Assembly (NCBI GenBank): GCA_949130495.1
Contig: OX422211.1
Location: 397,973,049 to 398,037,048, forward strand
From: Sambucus nigra
Lineage: Eukaryota; Streptophyta; Magnoliopsida; Dipsacales; Adoxaceae
DNA length: 64,000 nt
Reading direction: 5' to 3'
Shown here: positions 22,498 to 35,861 of the stretch, one piece after another
How the letters are laid out: the number at the start of each line of letters is the position of its first letter
Numbering within the stretch: the stretch's first letter is position 1
Program-made: the position numbers and the translations under genes
Notes under the pieces: model-generated
What the model saw: only the letters and a program-made list of their open reading frames with translations
The model's database searches: none
What the model was told of the DNA's origin: nothing

Positions 22498-23740
22498 TTA
22501 CTTTAGTTTGTACACTTTTTTTCTGGTAATGCTATTTTTTTTTAAAACCAATACTTACCATTTATTTATTTGTTTTTAAATTTATTTCACAAAATTTATT
22601 ATCTATAACAGAATGTATAAATTAAAAAAATAGAGGAAATAACATAAACTTATTATATATAATAGGAAACTTTTTATTGCTGAATTTTATTACTTTGAAT
22701 TTTATTGTTGTTAATTGCGTCCAAAGTACATTCAAATTAGGCTAGTAACAAACTTTTAGCATAAACTGGAGGACATTAAAGTTCATCTAGTAACAGAATT
22801 TCATCTAAATTCGATTACATTCATAAAAACAACATTTGCGTCCAATACCAATTGTGTCAATAATTACAATGATATTCCTGAAAAGGAAGCCAAAACAGTA
22901 AGATAAGTATGTGAAAAATGTTCAATATTCAACTTTTTAGATAACTATGTAAATAATTGTAACCACCTTCAGAAGAATAACTAGCATAATCTTAAGCTTT
23001 TGTCCGAGTGTTATTAACGTGGTGAATACATGCAAACATATAAGCTTGTTAATTTGAAATTTTCAATTATAATTAATTAAATGAATGAAAAATATGTAAG
23101 CACTTAACAAGTATTTAGTAGTGGACAATATCTTTTATCATGTGACTAGCCAACTCAATCTCATTCGCTACATTTTCTTGCTTTAGAACTTTTGGACTTC
23201 CCCAATGCGTTCTCCTTACCGCTTTTCATCCTTTTACCACACCCTTTGGGGCGCACTTGGGTTGGTTCAACATAGTAATTTCTACTAACATTTTTCGAAG
23301 CAGCCACATTACTCACACTTAAGCCACTTTTCTTAATAAGATCCGTACACCTAACATCAAACTCCTCCATTAACTCTGACGCACAAATATAATTTGAAAA
23401 CTCCTTGTAGTAAGCACTATATTTAATCGAATCTAATTTCTCAGAAAATTTGGCTAAAATCTACCAACTACAATATCTATGAAACGTCATGGATAGTGTT
23501 TTTAAAATTACATTTGTCATGACGGGATATTGATCGATTATTATCATGTTAGGCGCATCACCAGGCATAGTTTTTATAAATTGATTGAATAGCCAAACAA
23601 ATAAATCAATGGTCTCATCAGTCAATAATGAACAAGTATATTTTATTGTTTGACCATGATTATTAACACCGATTAGCGGCCCAAATATCAAATGATAACG
23701 GTTGGTGTTGTATGTGGTGTCAAAAATGACAACACCCCCC

Positions 23741-26735
23741 TGTAATACCCCGTACTTTTGGCTATATTTATTTTTGGGATTAATTAATTAAATGCGTAAT
23801 AATTGGAAATTAATCCGGGTTATAAATACTAATGAGATGCGTATTGGTATTTGATTATGTGCATATATGATTATATATGAACTTGGTATTATAAAATTTG
23901 TCGTGAGATTTATATACGGCAATTTGGAAATTTTATTGAGACGCGTGGGACCGCCGCGTCACGGTATAATATTTTATTTATAAAAAGTGAATTTAAAATC
24001 TATAATCCGTATGGTCGTTTTGAGTGCGCCAACGCGTCCGGAAGGGTCGAGATAGTCAGAAAACACTAGCCGGGGGTATAGTTTGGGTCCCGGGGTAATT
24101 TTAGACCATACCGGTAACTTAAAGGGTATTTTAGTAATTTGGTATTTTTGGGTAATTAAAAGTGACGAAAATTGAGAGTTGTAATCTGATAAGGATTGAC
24201 CCCAACCAACCCTTATTAACCCAACAAGCTACGGAGGTTTATTGAAATTAGGTTTCATAAGTTTCCCCAAAGCAAACCCTAGCCACCATAGCCTTTTGGA
24301 GAAGAAAGCTTGGAGAAGGAGAGAGAGAGAGGAATTCTGCAGAAATTCTACACCGAATCCACACCAAATTCAGAAATCAAACCAAGGCAAGTGACTTTAT
24401 TTCATTTAATTACTGAGAATGTCTTTTCCATGTTAGAAATTGAAGAATCTTAATTGTTCTTGAAGGATTAAAAGAAAACCCATGAAATTTGAAGTTATTA
24501 TTGAATATTGGGATAGGTTTGCATGTAGAAACATTGTTGGGAGATTTAATTTCGGATATTTCATATCTAGGTGATGTATAAACGAATTAAAATCTGGGAA
24601 TTTATGATGAGAAAAAGTTAGGGTTTATGTTCTTGAAGAAAATTGGGAATTAATGTAGAAATTGTGATTTAATGATGTTTAGATGATATCAAACCCTTTA
24701 ATGATGTTAGTATAGCCCTTAACATGTTTGAGGATGATTAGAGAACTCAATGTATTGTGGGAACGAATTTTAGAAGAGGTTTGAGGAGTAAAAATGGTGA
24801 AAAACGATTTTTGGGAAATTCTGGGCCGAAACTGGCATCTCGTTAGAAGCAGCCCCCAGGTCGTTCGAACGAGCTCGTTCGAACGAGCTTCTAACGAGTT
24901 GACCAGTCGTTATTAACGAGTAGGATTTTCGTTCGATATCTCGTTCGAACGAGATATCGTTAGAAGGGTCAGTTCGTTCGAACGAACTGGGATCTCGTTC
25001 GAACAGCCTCGTTCGAACGAGACTTCTAACGACCTGACAGTCCAAACTCGTTCGAAGCCTCGTTCGAACGAGACTTCTAACGAGTTGACAGTTTGACCCT
25101 TTTTGGACTGTTTTGACTTTTGGAGTTCCGGGAGATGGTTCAAGGGTAGAGTTAGCATCCCTTTGATGATATAGTGACTTAGTTGGGACTTTTGGGTGTT
25201 GGGATTAGCAAATCATATACGAGAGTTATATTCAATGAATCATTTGGGTTGAGACGTGAGTGACTACTACGATGTGAGGACGAATTATAGCGCGTATAAT
25301 TATGAACCGGAATAAAATAAGTTGTGATAATTAGTTAGTACGAGAATGCGATATGTACTACGATTAAAATACGGTATTACTAAGATGTGTGTTTACTTAG
25401 TATTAGTATATGGATTGTATGTATGACATACCTACCATACTTGCTATCACGGGAGGTTTCGTTCGCTTAGGACCCTCTATTCCTTGTGTGCCTACGGGGG
25501 GGATATAGACTGGTACCTTGATGAACATAGGTCATAGAAAGACTTATTGTGATATTAATAAGTCCGCTGACCACGGGAGCGTAGGTATGTGCGTGACCCA
25601 TGTGATGGTGACTATGTTCGCCTCCACTATTTTGTGATTTGTGTTATCTGAACTATTCCTGAGAGATTCGGAATATGTGATCCTTATGTACGTGATGTAC
25701 CGGGATGGATAGCAGAGTATGTGTGCACTACAGCTTAGATTGCGGGGTGCTTGTATCGTATATTTATGATGTGAATAATATACATTAAATTAATGGAAAT
25801 CCTCATGTTAATGTTGTAAAAATATTACGGTATTGTTTCGAGTTATATAATGAGTTAACTGATAGTTATATCATTGGCATATTTAGTAACTGTGTTCACA
25901 GTAAACCTCTACTTAATTACGAGAGTTGTTATGTTATATGGAACCGATTACATGGGTAGAACCCGTGGTAGTCTAGCTAGTTATGTTGTCAGTTAGCTAG
26001 TAGTATGGGTAGTTATAGATGGGTACTTGCGTTAGGAGTGCACAGTTAGACGAGAGGTGAGAATATAGTGTGAGTGCACGTCCTAACATGTACTTTGCAT
26101 TTAATGTTGTAAATGTTTTTAAAGCACTTGCAGGTTTTTAAAATGATTTCCACTTTCGGGCTCTGACCCATTTGCTTTCAAATATATTTTCTTGTAAAAC
26201 CTTTTTAGGTGCCCAGCCACAAGGACACCAAGCATAGGTACTCATTCAGGTGACGTGCTGTAGCTGGTTGTGGAAGCTACAGGGATTTGCTCATAGAGGC
26301 TTCTATCTTTTGGATTCCAGAGTCACTATCTATCAGTTGTAGGGCATGTTGCCCATTCCTATTTAGAGCATTTTTTACATTTCAGTTTTCAAACTCTAGC
26401 ATGTATTGCTCAGTATTCAGTTTTAGTTATTTATTTCAGTTTACATATCAGTTGTGGGATTTGTATTGAGGAGTTTTTCCTCCAGGTTTTATTTACATAT
26501 TGTGATGGTTATCCTTTTTACTTCAGTATGGTGAATGGTATTATTTAGTTATTCATTACGCTTGTAGCATGTTAATCAGATTTATTAAAAATTTGGCACT
26601 TACTTTTTAAATACTAGGTGGTTAGTAATAATAAAACGTTTTCGACAGTGATGCTATTAACTGAGCCAACTTGGCATTTTGAATTAATTTTATAAAGGAG
26701 TAGCTACCCGGTGTTTAATTAGTCGGGGTGTCACA
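23741..26735 (+). repeat. 5' LTR of the Tekay-like element
   Basis: A possible TATA box TATAAATA lies at 23821-23828, and an (AG)n leader-like stretch at about 24315-24332. A palindrome cluster lies at 24838-25100. The minus-strand frames 24770-25045 and 24913-25158 are translations of this cluster and are not genes. Confidence 0.96.
24838..25100. repeat. cluster of CTCGTTCGAACGAG palindromes
   Basis: About eight full or partial copies of a 14-base palindrome centred on TTCGAA, interleaved with CTTCTAACGAGTTGAC spacers that themselves repeat. The same cluster is at 32694-32956 in the other LTR. It could extrude as several hairpins and is dense in CpG. Confidence 0.93.
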
Positions 26736-26737
26736 GG

Positions 26738-26749
26738 TGGCATCAGAGC
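26738..26749 (+). other. primer-binding site, initiator tRNA-Met type
   Basis: TGGCATCAGAGC begins two bases after the LTR end; it differs by one base from the common plant site TGGTATCAGAGC. Confidence 0.85.
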
Positions 26750-26919
26750 ATCAGGTTCTAGTGTCCTTTAGGATCTGTACGGCTATTATGTTTCCGCTAC
26801 GTTTTCTTTGATATAGAGCCCTATATTTTAGGACTGTTGTACTCTTATTGTGTACGTTTCGTTCTTCAGCTATATTAAGTTTATAAACCGTGAACTTATA
26901 AACTTTGTTCTTGTTTCAG

Positions 26920-29900
26920 ATGCCTCCACGACGTGCACGACGAGTTCCCAGGAATGCTACGCCCGAACCCCAGCCCGCTCCAGTTCAGGGCATGTTGAAC
27001 GCCGCTGAGGTTGCTGCTATAGTAGCCCAAGCGGTAAATGCTGCGATTACCGTGATTCAGCAGGCACCACCGCAGGCGCCGGTTGCCGCGCCAGTCCAGG
27101 TTAATGCATTCCCGTCTGCTTGGGAACGTGTACGTGACGCTTTTCAGAAAGCGCATCCACCAGAGTTTGCTGGAAGCTCAGATGTGGTTATCTCGAGCCA
27201 ATGGAGGAAGGACATGCAGAGGCATTTGAGGATGCATGAGTGCACTGATGTTCAGAAACAGGTGCTAGCTACTTTCAAGCTAGTTGGATCTGCGCTACAG
27301 TGGTGGGAGTCTATTACCACCGCGGAGGAGAGGGATACTCTCACGATTCAGGAGTTCTGGGTGCGGTTCGACCGCAAGTACTTTCCATCCGCAGTTCATA
27401 CAGAGATGAGGAGGAAGCTGATGAGTTTGAAGCAAGAGGGCAAGACAGTGGCCGAGTATGAGGCCGAGTTCACTAACCTGTTGAATATCGTTCCAGACGA
27501 GATTCCAACAGAGAAGAAGAAGATAGAGAAGTTCACTGATGGGTTGAATTGGAGGATTCGCCAGCATCTGCTAGGGAACCTATCGTTGGCTACATATTCT
27601 GATGTGGTTAACGCTGCATTACTACACTGCCAGGACCACCGTTTTCACATGGCCGAGGGCAAGTGGTCGGGAGAGTCTAGCCATCAGGGCAGGACCAGAG
27701 GACATGGTGCCAGCGGGGCACAATCGGGTCAGGGGCAGAGACAGACTGAGCAGGGCTCCCAGCAGGGGGATAACAAGAGGTTCCGATCAGGGAACTACAG
27801 GCAGGGACAGGGAGGTTTCCGCCAGGGCCATCAGGGTCCAAACGGCCAGCAGGGCCAGCAGGGGCAGAATGGGCAGCAATTCCATCAGGGCCAGCAGGGC
27901 CAAGGGAGGAATGGTAACGGCCACCAGGGCCGGGGACAGCAGGGGCAGAGGGGAGGGAGCTTCCCAGGGAAGTGCTTTACTTGTGGCAAGACTGGCCATA
28001 AGAAGCAGGATTGTCCTGATAGGGGCAGGGCCCCACAGCAGCAGCAGCAGGGTGCTCGCCAGGAGCCACAGAGACCTATGTTTCCCGCCGCTCTTCCTGC
28101 ACCGCCACAGATGACAGCTTTGCCACCCATTCCAGCAGTCCCAGCTCAGCAGGGGCAGCTACAGTATGGACGTGTCTACAACGTCCACCAGGCTGCAGTT
28201 CCACAGGCACCGCCCGCGATCGAGGGTACGTTTCCTATCCATGGCACTATGGGTCGGGTGTTATTTGATACGGGTGCTACACATTGTTTTATTGCTACAC
28301 ACTTCGCGAAAGCTTTAGGATTGTTAGCTACGGCAGAGAGCACAGTGACGTGTGTCGACTCACCATTGGGGAGTGGGTCACTTATTTTCTTTATATGCCG
28401 GGGAGTCGGGGTAGAGGTTGGTGGTTTGGTATTGCCTGCGGACATGTTAGTGTTAGACATGCATGTTCACGATGTGATCATCGGTATGGACTGGCTCGTA
28501 TCATATAGGGCCATGATTGATTGCTTCAGCGGGAGCATTGTTTTTGCCATTCCGGGGCAGGAGATGTTTATAGTGGCGATGCCTCGCCCAGAGGGAGGAT
28601 CGACCGCTCATCTGTATTACATAGAGGAGGATACCTCTAAGGAGGTTGTGATTCCTTTAGTTTCGATCCCGGTTGTCAGGGAGTATTCGGATGTGTTTCA
28701 GGAGATACCAGGCTTACCACCCAGTCGAGAGATAGACTTCGTTATTGATTTGCTACCGGGTACGAGACCTATAGCACGTGCACCGTACCGTATGGCTCCA
28801 GCTGAGATGCGAGAGCTACGGGATCAGATAGAGCAGCTGTTAGGGCAGGGCTTTATTCGCAGGAGTACCTCACCTTGGGGCGCTCCAGTTTTGTTTGTGA
28901 AGAAGAGGGATGGTTCACTGAGATTGTGTGTGGACTACCGAGAGTTGAATAAGGTCACGATATGGAATAAGTATCCGTTGCCTCGAATCGATGACTTATT
29001 CGACCAGTTGAGAGGAGCTTCTTTTTTCTCGAAGATTGACTTGAGGTCGGGATACCATCAGTTGCGTATCAGGGAGGAGGATGTCTCGAAGACTGCGTTC
29101 TTGTCGAGATATGGTTCTTATGAGTTTCGGGTTATGCCTTTCGGTTTGACCAACGCTCCAGCAGTGTTTATGGACTTGATGAACAGAGTGTTCAGAGATT
29201 TCCTAGACCAGTTTGTCATTGTCTTCATTGATGATATTCTGGTTTACTCTCAGACAGAGGAGGAGCACGCCGAACATTTGAGGCTGGTTTTACAGACACT
29301 TCGTCAGAACGAGCTGTATGCAAAATATGAGAAGTGCGGGTTTTGGTTGAAGGAAGTCCAGTTCTTGGGTCATATTATTTCCGATCAGGGAATATCTGTT
29401 GATCCGGGGAAGGTGTCAGCGGTAAGGGAGTGGGGACAGCCCACGACACCAACGGAGATTCGTAGTTTCTTGGGCTTAGCAGGATACTACAGGAGGTTTA
29501 TTCGGGGTTTCTCAGAGATAGCAGGACCTTTGACACATCTTACTCGTAAGGGTGTGCCATATATCTGGAGTGATGCCTGCCAGTTGGCATTCGATGAGTT
29601 GAAGGACAAATTGACCTCAGCACCTGTGTTAGCATTGCCGAGACCGGAAGTTGAGTATTTGGTTTACACCGATGCGTCTTTGCAAGGGCTTGGAGGTGTG
29701 TTGCAGCAGGAGAGACAGGCCATAGCTTATGCTTCCCGTAAGCTTAAGCCTCATGAGAAGAATTACCCCACACATGATTTGGAGTTGGCGGCAGTGGTAT
29801 TTGCCTTACGGATTTGGAGGCACTATCTTTTGGGGGAGAAGTTTCAGCTGTTCACGGACCACAAGTCACTACAGTATCTGTTCACGCAGAAGGAATTAAA

Positions 29901-31554
29901 TATGCGGCAGCGTAGGTGGCTTGAATTTGTGAAAGACTACCAGTTCGACATACAGTACCACCCGGGTAAGGCTAACGTGGTAGCAGACGCGTTAAGCCGT
30001 AGGCCAGCAGACAAGGTGGCAGAGGTGTGGAAAGCGAAGTGGAAGGAATTGGGACACCAGGATGCAGTGGCCCGATCTTTCATGTCGGTGATGACCGTTA
30101 CACCGCAGATTGTCACGAAGGTTGTACGGGCACAGGCAAATGATTCGTTCTGTCAGGAGCAGATAGTTCGATTACTCGCTGAGGGAGCTGAATCCTATAC
30201 CGTTAGCTCAGACGGGGGATTACGCTTCAATGGGAAATTGGTAGTTCCGGAAGGAGAGGAATTGCGACACGATGTTATGGCAGAGTCGCACGGTTCACGG
30301 TTCGCGGTACATCCCGGAGGGGACAAAATGTACCAAGACATGAGACGGCAGTATTGGTGGAGCGGTATGAAGAAAGATATCGCTGAGTTTGTCTCGAAAT
30401 GCGCCACTTGTCAACTTGTAAAAGTGGATCATCAGAGACCAGCAGGATTGCTACAACCGTTGGAGGTTCCGGTGTGGATGTGGGAGAGCATATCCATGGA
30501 TTTTGTCACGGGGTTGCCTACGTCGCAGAGGGGTCACGACTCCGTTTGGGTAATTGTGGACAGGTTGTCCAAGGTCGCTCACTTTTTACCCGTTAGGACT
30601 GATTACACTGCGGGACAGTATGCCCAGCTCTTCATTTCAGAGATTGTGAGACTTCACGGTGTGCCCCTGAATATCGTGTCTGACAGAGACAAGATATTTG
30701 TTTCGCGGTTTTGGGAAAGTTTCCAGGAGGCCATGGGCACAGAATTGCGGTTGAGTACGGCTTATCATCCGCAGACCGATGGGCAGACAGAACGCACCAA
30801 TCAGATGTTGGAGGACATGCTACGCATGTGCATTATTGACTTCGGGGGTGGATGGGAGCAGTACCTTCCACTGGTGGAGTTTGCTTACAACAACTCCTAT
30901 CAGTTCACGATTGGCATGGCTCCGTTTGAGGCATTGTACGGTAGGCCTTGTCGTTCCCCAGCATGTTGGTTGGAAGTGGGGGACAACAAACTACTTGGGC
31001 CAGAAGTGATCCAGGATACTTCGGCAAGGATTGAGTTGATTCGAAGTCGCATTCGGGTAGCTCAAGACAGGCAGAAGAGTTATGCTGATGCAAAGAGGTT
31101 TTTCAGGGAGTTCCAAGTGGGGGACCAGGTTTTGCTCAGGGTTTCTCCGATGAAGGGGATTATGCGTTTCGGGAAGAAGGGGAAGTTGGCACCGAGGTAT
31201 GTGGGGCCGTTTCCTATTATTGAGCGGATAGGACCGGTTGCGTATAGACTCGGGTTACCGGAACATTTGCATCGGATTCACGACGTGTTCCATATTTCCT
31301 CGCTGAGGAAATACCTTAGGGATGATTTGGCTCATTCTCACATTTCGGTGGAGGACATCGATCTCCAGCCGGATAGCTCTTATGAGGAAGGGCCGATTGC
31401 TATTTTGGACCGAAGCGAGAGGAAACTACGGTCAAAGATAGTCCCGTTAGTACGTGTTCAGTGGCGACATCACAATGTCGAGGAGTCCACATGGGAGCGC
31501 GAGGATGAGATGCGCGAGCGTTATCCAGAGCTGTTTTTAGCAGGTACTTTCTAG
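26920..31554 (+). CDS. Ty3/gypsy gag-pol polyprotein (Tekay-like chromovirus)
   Basis: One uninterrupted frame of 1544 residues from the ATG at 26920 (MPPRRARR); the frame is open to 26905, but only through a TTG. Order of parts: capsid-like retrotransposon gag (about 90-230), Gln/Gly-rich basic linker, CCHC knuckle [14 protein letters not shown] (about 350), aspartic protease [10 protein letters not shown] (about 450), reverse transcriptase with FIDDILVYS (about 770), RNase H starting [11 protein letters not shown] with DLELAAVV (about 910-960), integrase with the HHCC zinc region (HPGGDK..CATCQ) and DDE residues in [16 protein letters not shown] and [12 protein letters not shown] chromo-like domain closes the protein ([16 protein letters not shown], about 1510-1530). 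This is the gypsy order, with integrase after RNase H. All catalytic motifs I checked are present. The sequence TTTCAG directly before the ATG resembles a 3' splice site. Confidence 0.97.
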   Translation: MPPRRARRVPRNATPEPQPAPVQGMLNAAEVAAIVAQAVNAAITVIQQAPPQAPVAAPVQVNAFPSAWERVRDAFQKAHPPEFAGSSDVVISSQWRKDMQRHLRMHECTDVQKQVLATFKLVGSALQWWESITTAEERDTLTIQEFWVRFDRKYFPSAVHTEMRRKLMSLKQEGKTVAEYEAEFTNLLNIVPDEIPTEKKKIEKFTDGLNWRIRQHLLGNLSLATYSDVVNAALLHCQDHRFHMAEGKWSGESSHQGRTRGHGASGAQSGQGQRQTEQGSQQGDNKRFRSGNYRQGQGGFRQGHQGPNGQQGQQGQNGQQFHQGQQGQGRNGNGHQGRGQQGQRGGSFPGKCFTCGKTGHKKQDCPDRGRAPQQQQQGARQEPQRPMFPAALPAPPQMTALPPIPAVPAQQGQLQYGRVYNVHQAAVPQAPPAIEGTFPIHGTMGRVLFDTGATHCFIATHFAKALGLLATAESTVTCVDSPLGSGSLIFFICRGVGVEVGGLVLPADMLVLDMHVHDVIIGMDWLVSYRAMIDCFSGSIVFAIPGQEMFIVAMPRPEGGSTAHLYYIEEDTSKEVVIPLVSIPVVREYSDVFQEIPGLPPSREIDFVIDLLPGTRPIARAPYRMAPAEMRELRDQIEQLLGQGFIRRSTSPWGAPVLFVKKRDGSLRLCVDYRELNKVTIWNKYPLPRIDDLFDQLRGASFFSKIDLRSGYHQLRIREEDVSKTAFLSRYGSYEFRVMPFGLTNAPAVFMDLMNRVFRDFLDQFVIVFIDDILVYSQTEEEHAEHLRLVLQTLRQNELYAKYEKCGFWLKEVQFLGHIISDQGISVDPGKVSAVREWGQPTTPTEIRSFLGLAGYYRRFIRGFSEIAGPLTHLTRKGVPYIWSDACQLAFDELKDKLTSAPVLALPRPEVEYLVYTDASLQGLGGVLQQERQAIAYASRKLKPHEKNYPTHDLELAAVVFALRIWRHYLLGEKFQLFTDHKSLQYLFTQKELNMRQRRWLEFVKDYQFDIQYHPGKANVVADALSRRPADKVAEVWKAKWKELGHQDAVARSFMSVMTVTPQIVTKVVRAQANDSFCQEQIVRLLAEGAESYTVSSDGGLRFNGKLVVPEGEELRHDVMAESHGSRFAVHPGGDKMYQDMRRQYWWSGMKKDIAEFVSKCATCQLVKVDHQRPAGLLQPLEVPVWMWESISMDFVTGLPTSQRGHDSVWVIVDRLSKVAHFLPVRTDYTAGQYAQLFISEIVRLHGVPLNIVSDRDKIFVSRFWESFQEAMGTELRLSTAYHPQTDGQTERTNQMLEDMLRMCIIDFGGGWEQYLPLVEFAYNNSYQFTIGMAPFEALYGRPCRSPACWLEVGDNKLLGPEVIQDTSARIELIRSRIRVAQDRQKSYADAKRFFREFQVGDQVLLRVSPMKGIMRFGKKGKLAPRYVGPFPIIERIGPVAYRLGLPEHLHRIHDVFHISSLRKYLRDDLAHSHISVEDIDLQPDSSYEEGPIAILDRSERKLRSKIVPLVRVQWRHHNVEESTWEREDEMRERYPELFLAGTF

Positions 31555-31582
31555 TTTCGAATTTCGGGACGAAATTCAGTTA

Positions 31583-31596
31583 TTAGGGGGGAAGTA
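31583..31596 (+). other. polypurine tract of the Tekay-like element
   Basis: TTAGGGGGGAAGTA lies directly before the 3' LTR at 31597. Confidence 0.85.
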
Positions 31597-34591
31597 TGTA
31601 ATACCCCGTACTTTTGGCTATATTTATTTTTGGGATTAATTAATTAAATGCGTAATAATTGGAAATTAATCCGGGTTATAAATACTAATGAGATGCGTAT
31701 TGGTATTTGATTATGTGCATATATGATTATATATGAACTTGGTATTATAAAATTTGTCGTGAGATTTATATACGGCAATTTGGAAATTTTATTGAGACGC
31801 GTGGGACCGCCGCGTCACGGTATAATATTTTATTTATAAAAAGTGAATTTAAAATCTATAATCCGTATGGTCGTTTTGAGTGCGCCAACGCGTCCGGAAG
31901 GGTCGAGATAGTCAGAAAACACTAGCCGGGGGTATAGTTTGGGTCCCGGGGTAATTTTAGACCATACCGGTAACTTAAAGGGTATTTTAGTAATTTGGTA
32001 TTTTTGGGTAATTAAAAGTGACGAAAATTGAGAGTTGTAATCTGATAAGGATTGACCCCAACCAACCCTTATTAACCCAACAAGCTACGGAGGTTTATTG
32101 AAATTAGGTTTCATAAGTTTCCCCAAAGCAAACCCTAGCCACCATAGCCTTTTGGAGAAGAAAGCTTGGAGAAGGAGAGAGAGAGAGGAATTCTGCAGAA
32201 ATTCTACACCGAATCCACACCAAATTCAGAAATCAAACCAAGGCAAGTGACTTTATTTCATTTAATTACTGAGAATGTCTTTTCCATGTTAGAAATTGAA
32301 GAATCTTAATTGTTCTTGAAGGATTAAAAGAAAACCCATGAAATTTGAAGTTATTATTGAATATTGGGATAGGTTTGCATGTAGAAACATTGTTGGGAGA
32401 TTTAATTTCGAATATTTCATATCTAGGTGATGTATAAACGAATTAAAATCTGGGAATTTATGATGAGAAAAAGTTAGGGTTTATGTTCTTGAAGAAAATT
32501 GGGAATTAATGTAGAAATTGTGATTTAATGATGTTTAGATGATATCAAACCCTTTAATGATGTTAGTATAGCCCTTAACATGTTTGAGGATGATTAGAGA
32601 ACTCAATGTATTGTGGGAACGAATTTTAGAAGAGGTTTGAGGAGTAAAAATGGTGAAAAACGATTTTTGGGAAATTCTGGGCCGAAACTGGCATCTCGTT
32701 AGAAGCAGCCCCCAGGTCGTTCGAACGAGCTCGTTCGAACGAGCTTCTAACGAGTTGACCAGTCGTTATTAACGAGTAGGATTTTCGTTCGATATCTCGT
32801 TCGAACGAGATATCGTTAGAAGGGTCAGTTCGTTCGAACGAACTGGGATCTCGTTCGAACAGCCTCGTTCGAACGAGACTTCTAACGACCTGACAGTCCA
32901 AACTCGTTCGAAGCCTCGTTCGAACGAGACTTCTAACGAGTTGACAGTTTGACCCTTTTTGGACTGTTTTGACTTTTGGAGTTCCGGGAGATGGTTCAAG
33001 GGTAGAGTTAGCATCCCTTTGATGATATAGTGACTTAGTTGGGACTTTTGGGTGTTGGGATTAGCAAATCATATACGAGAGTTATATTCAATGAATCATT
33101 TGGGTTGAGACGTGAGTGACTACTACGATGTGAGGACGAATTATAGCGCGTATAATTATGAACCGGAATAAAATAAGTTGTGATAATTAGTTAGTACGAG
33201 AATGCGATATGTACTACGATTAAAATACGGTATTACTAAGATGTGTGTTTACTTAGTATTAGTATATGGATTGTATGTATGACATACCTACCATACTTGC
33301 TATCACGGGAGGTTTCGTTCGCTTAGGACCCTCTATTCCTTGTGTGCCTACGGGGGGGATATAGACTGGTACCTTGATGAACATAGGTCATAGAAAGACT
33401 TATTGTGATATTAATAAGTCCGCTGACCACGGGAGCGTAGGTATGTGCGTGACCCATGTGATGGTGACTATGTTCGCCTCCACTATTTTGTGATTTGTGT
33501 TATCTGAACTATTCCTGAGAGATTCGGAATATGTGATCCTTATGTACGTGATGTACCGGGATGGATAGCAGAGTATGTGTGCACTACAGCTTAGATTGCG
33601 GGGTGCTTGTATCGTATATTTATGATGTGAATAATATACATTAAATTAATGGAAATCCTCATGTTAATGTTGTAAAAATATTACGGTATTGTTTCGAGTT
33701 ATATAATGAGTTAACTGATAGTTATATCATTGGCATATTTAGTAACTGTGTTCACAGTAAACCTCTACTTAATTACGAGAGTTGTTATGTTATATGGAAC
33801 CGATTACATGGGTAGAACCCGTGGTAGTCTAGCTAGTTATGTTGTCAGTTAGCTAGTAGTATGGGTAGTTATAGATGGGTACTTGCGTTAGGAGTGCACA
33901 GTTAGACGAGAGGTGAGAATATAGTGTGAGTGCACGTCCTAACATGTACTTTGCATTTAATGTTGTAAATGTTTTTAAAGCACTTGCAGGTTTTTAAAAT
34001 GATTTCCACTTTCGGGCTCTGACCCATTTGCTTTCAAATATATTTTCTTGTAAAACCTTTTTAGGTGCCCAGCCACAAGGACACCAAGCATAGGTACTCA
34101 TTCAGGTGACGTGCTGTAGCTGGTTGTGGAAGCTACAGGGATTTGCTCATAGAGGCTTCTATCTTTTGGATTCCAGAGTCACTATCTATCAGTTGTAGGG
34201 CATGTTGCCCATTCCTATTTAGAGCATTTTTTACATTTCAGTTTTCAAACTCTAGCATGTATTGCTCAGTATTCAGTTTTAGTTATTTATTTCAGTTTAC
34301 ATATCAGTTGTGGGATTTGTATTGAGGAGTTTTTCCTCCAGGTTTTATTTACATATTGTGATGGTTATCCTTTTTACTTCAGTATGGTGAATGGTATTAT
34401 TTAGTTATTCATTACGCTTGTAGCATGTTAATCAGATTTATTAAAAATTTGGCACTTACTTTTTAAATACTAGGTGGTTAGTAATAATAAAACGTTTTCG
34501 ACAGTGATGCTATTAACTGAGCCAACTTGGCATTTTGAATTAATTTTATAAAGGAGTAGCTACCCGGTGTTTAATTAGTCGGGGTGTCACA
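31597..34591 (+). repeat. 3' LTR of the Tekay-like element
   Basis: Same length as the 5' LTR; one difference noticed (A at 32411). It is followed by CCCCCC and the resumed FAR1-like frame on the minus strand. Confidence 0.96.
32694..32956. repeat. cluster of CTCGTTCGAACGAG palindromes, 3' LTR copy
   Basis: Identical by eye to 24838-25100. Confidence 0.93.
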
Positions 34592-35861
34592 CCCCCCAAA
34601 AAAGTGTATGCATGCCTTGAGGTGGCATCGGCCCAAAAATAATGGGTAATTTTATTTTCATCATTAACCACTATCTTAAAATGAAATGAAGGATTTCTTG
34701 ATTGCTCCAACTTCAAGTACTCGTGAAACATATCACCATTATGCCCCTTCAACTCTTTGCATTTTTCCCTTTCGTGGTTATAGAAATGTTGTTGTGTACA
34801 CCCAATATTTTCAAAAACTCCTTCTTGAAACTCGAGCAAATTGAATTGTTGATGTTTCGGAATATTAACCATGTCAAGTTGTTGAGTTAATAACTTTTGA
34901 GCACTAAACACTTGGTAATGGAATGCAAAAGATATGTTTTTCTTGGAGTGGCTAACGGGTGACAATGATCCTCAACAAAAACACTCACTTCTTATGAGTA
35001 ATTTTGTGAAACACAACAACGAGTTTTGCATTACAACCCACTTTAACCGATTCCCGACGCCTTTCCATGTCATTGTCGATAAAAAGTTTACCCTTCCCTT
35101 ATTTCCAACAAACAAACTCTTTCTTAATGAGCTCATCGGTTCTGCATCTTTTTTTCGGACCAATTTTTTACACTAAATCTAGATTCTATCGCATAATCAT
35201 TATAGAATTTTTTAAAATCTTCTACAGTTTAAAACTCTTCATGCAAATTAGGATTTAATTCAGGTGCTACTTGTGGAGTTTATTCCAAATCGAAATGTCT
35301 AGAATGTGACTCAAAGCATCGCTCATTCTCAACATTTAGGACGATTTACAGTTCATAATCATATCCCCCCCCCCCCCACCCACCCACCCACCCATTGTAA
35401 ATTTTCTCCATTTTGTTGCTCAATTTCCCCATTATCCATTTTAAATCAAACCTATAAATAATAACCATACAAATAATAAACATTATTAAAAAAAATATAT
35501 ATTTTTTTTGGAACACAAAATCAGTCAAGAATATATTTTTTCAAGATTTTAGGTATATCAAATATCACATCAAAATGGTGTTTGATATCTGTAATTTTTT
35601 TAAAGATTTCAGGCATATTATGTGTGATTGGTAAAAAATACAAATAAATAAACACAGATGAGATCAAATTTATACCATCTCATAAGTGAAACAAGGAATA
35701 TCAATGGTAAATAATGGTTTGGGGAATGAAAAAAGATCAGCAATAGAAACAAAAAGTGTATAACACTTAACCCATTTGATAAGTAAAATAAGAAAAACTT
35801 AAGATTGCTAATGAAAAAAGTTACCTGATGAAGAGGAATGGAGATGAATGCATACACGATC

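Larger units (their letters stand above)
23741..34591 (+). mobile_element. young, apparently intact Ty3/gypsy chromovirus (Tekay-like)
   Basis: Two LTRs of exactly 2995 bp (23741-26735, 31597-34591) start TGTAATACCCC and end GGGGTGTCACA. I noticed one difference between them (G at 24555, A at 32411). The duplicated target is CCCCC (23736-23740 and 34592-34596). A tRNA-Met primer site, a single 1545-codon gag-pol frame and a purine tract are all in place. The C-terminal chromo-like domain and very long LTRs fit the Tekay clade. Near-identity of the LTRs implies very recent insertion, and nothing seen rules out activity. Confidence 0.96.
23161..35290 (-). pseudogene. FAR1-like MULE transposase pseudogene, interrupted by the Tekay-type element
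   Basis: Minus strand, N-terminal part 35290-34597, C-terminal part 23740-23161. The N-terminal part reads, over three frames and several stops, as a FAR1 DNA-binding domain: FKKFYNDYAIESRFSVK, KKEFVCWK, VGCNAKLVVV, then EDHCHPLATPRKT with the HxH zinc ligands. The open frame 34965-34597 continues with SRNPSFHFKIVVNDENKI and FWADATSRHAY. Across the insertion comes VIFDTTY (first catalytic Asp), FGPLIGVNNHGQT, DETIDLFVWLF and IIIDQYP (second Asp), then HRYCSW and a stop. The tail EEFDVRC, RPKGCGKRMKSGKENAL is the usual FAR1 C-terminus, but the stretch between is missing: an internal deletion removes much of the region after the catalytic core. It is dead both by mutation and by insertion. A domesticated FAR1/FHY3 gene is less likely because TIRs flank it. 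Confidence 0.85.

Noticed and set aside
23161..23740. Domesticated FAR1/FHY3 host gene
   Set aside because: Stops, frameshifts, an internal deletion and flanking terminal inverted repeats mark it as a MULE transposase remnant.
24770..25158. Minus-strand frames with repeated SFER / NE motifs in the Tekay LTR (also 32626-33014)
   Set aside because: They arise from the CTCGTTCGAACGAG palindromes; identical in both LTRs and without any protein family signal.
27602..28130. Other-frame open frames over gag-pol (for example 27602-28114 plus, 27885-28130 minus)
   Set aside because: Shadows of the gag-pol frame in its Gln/Gly-rich GC-rich linker.
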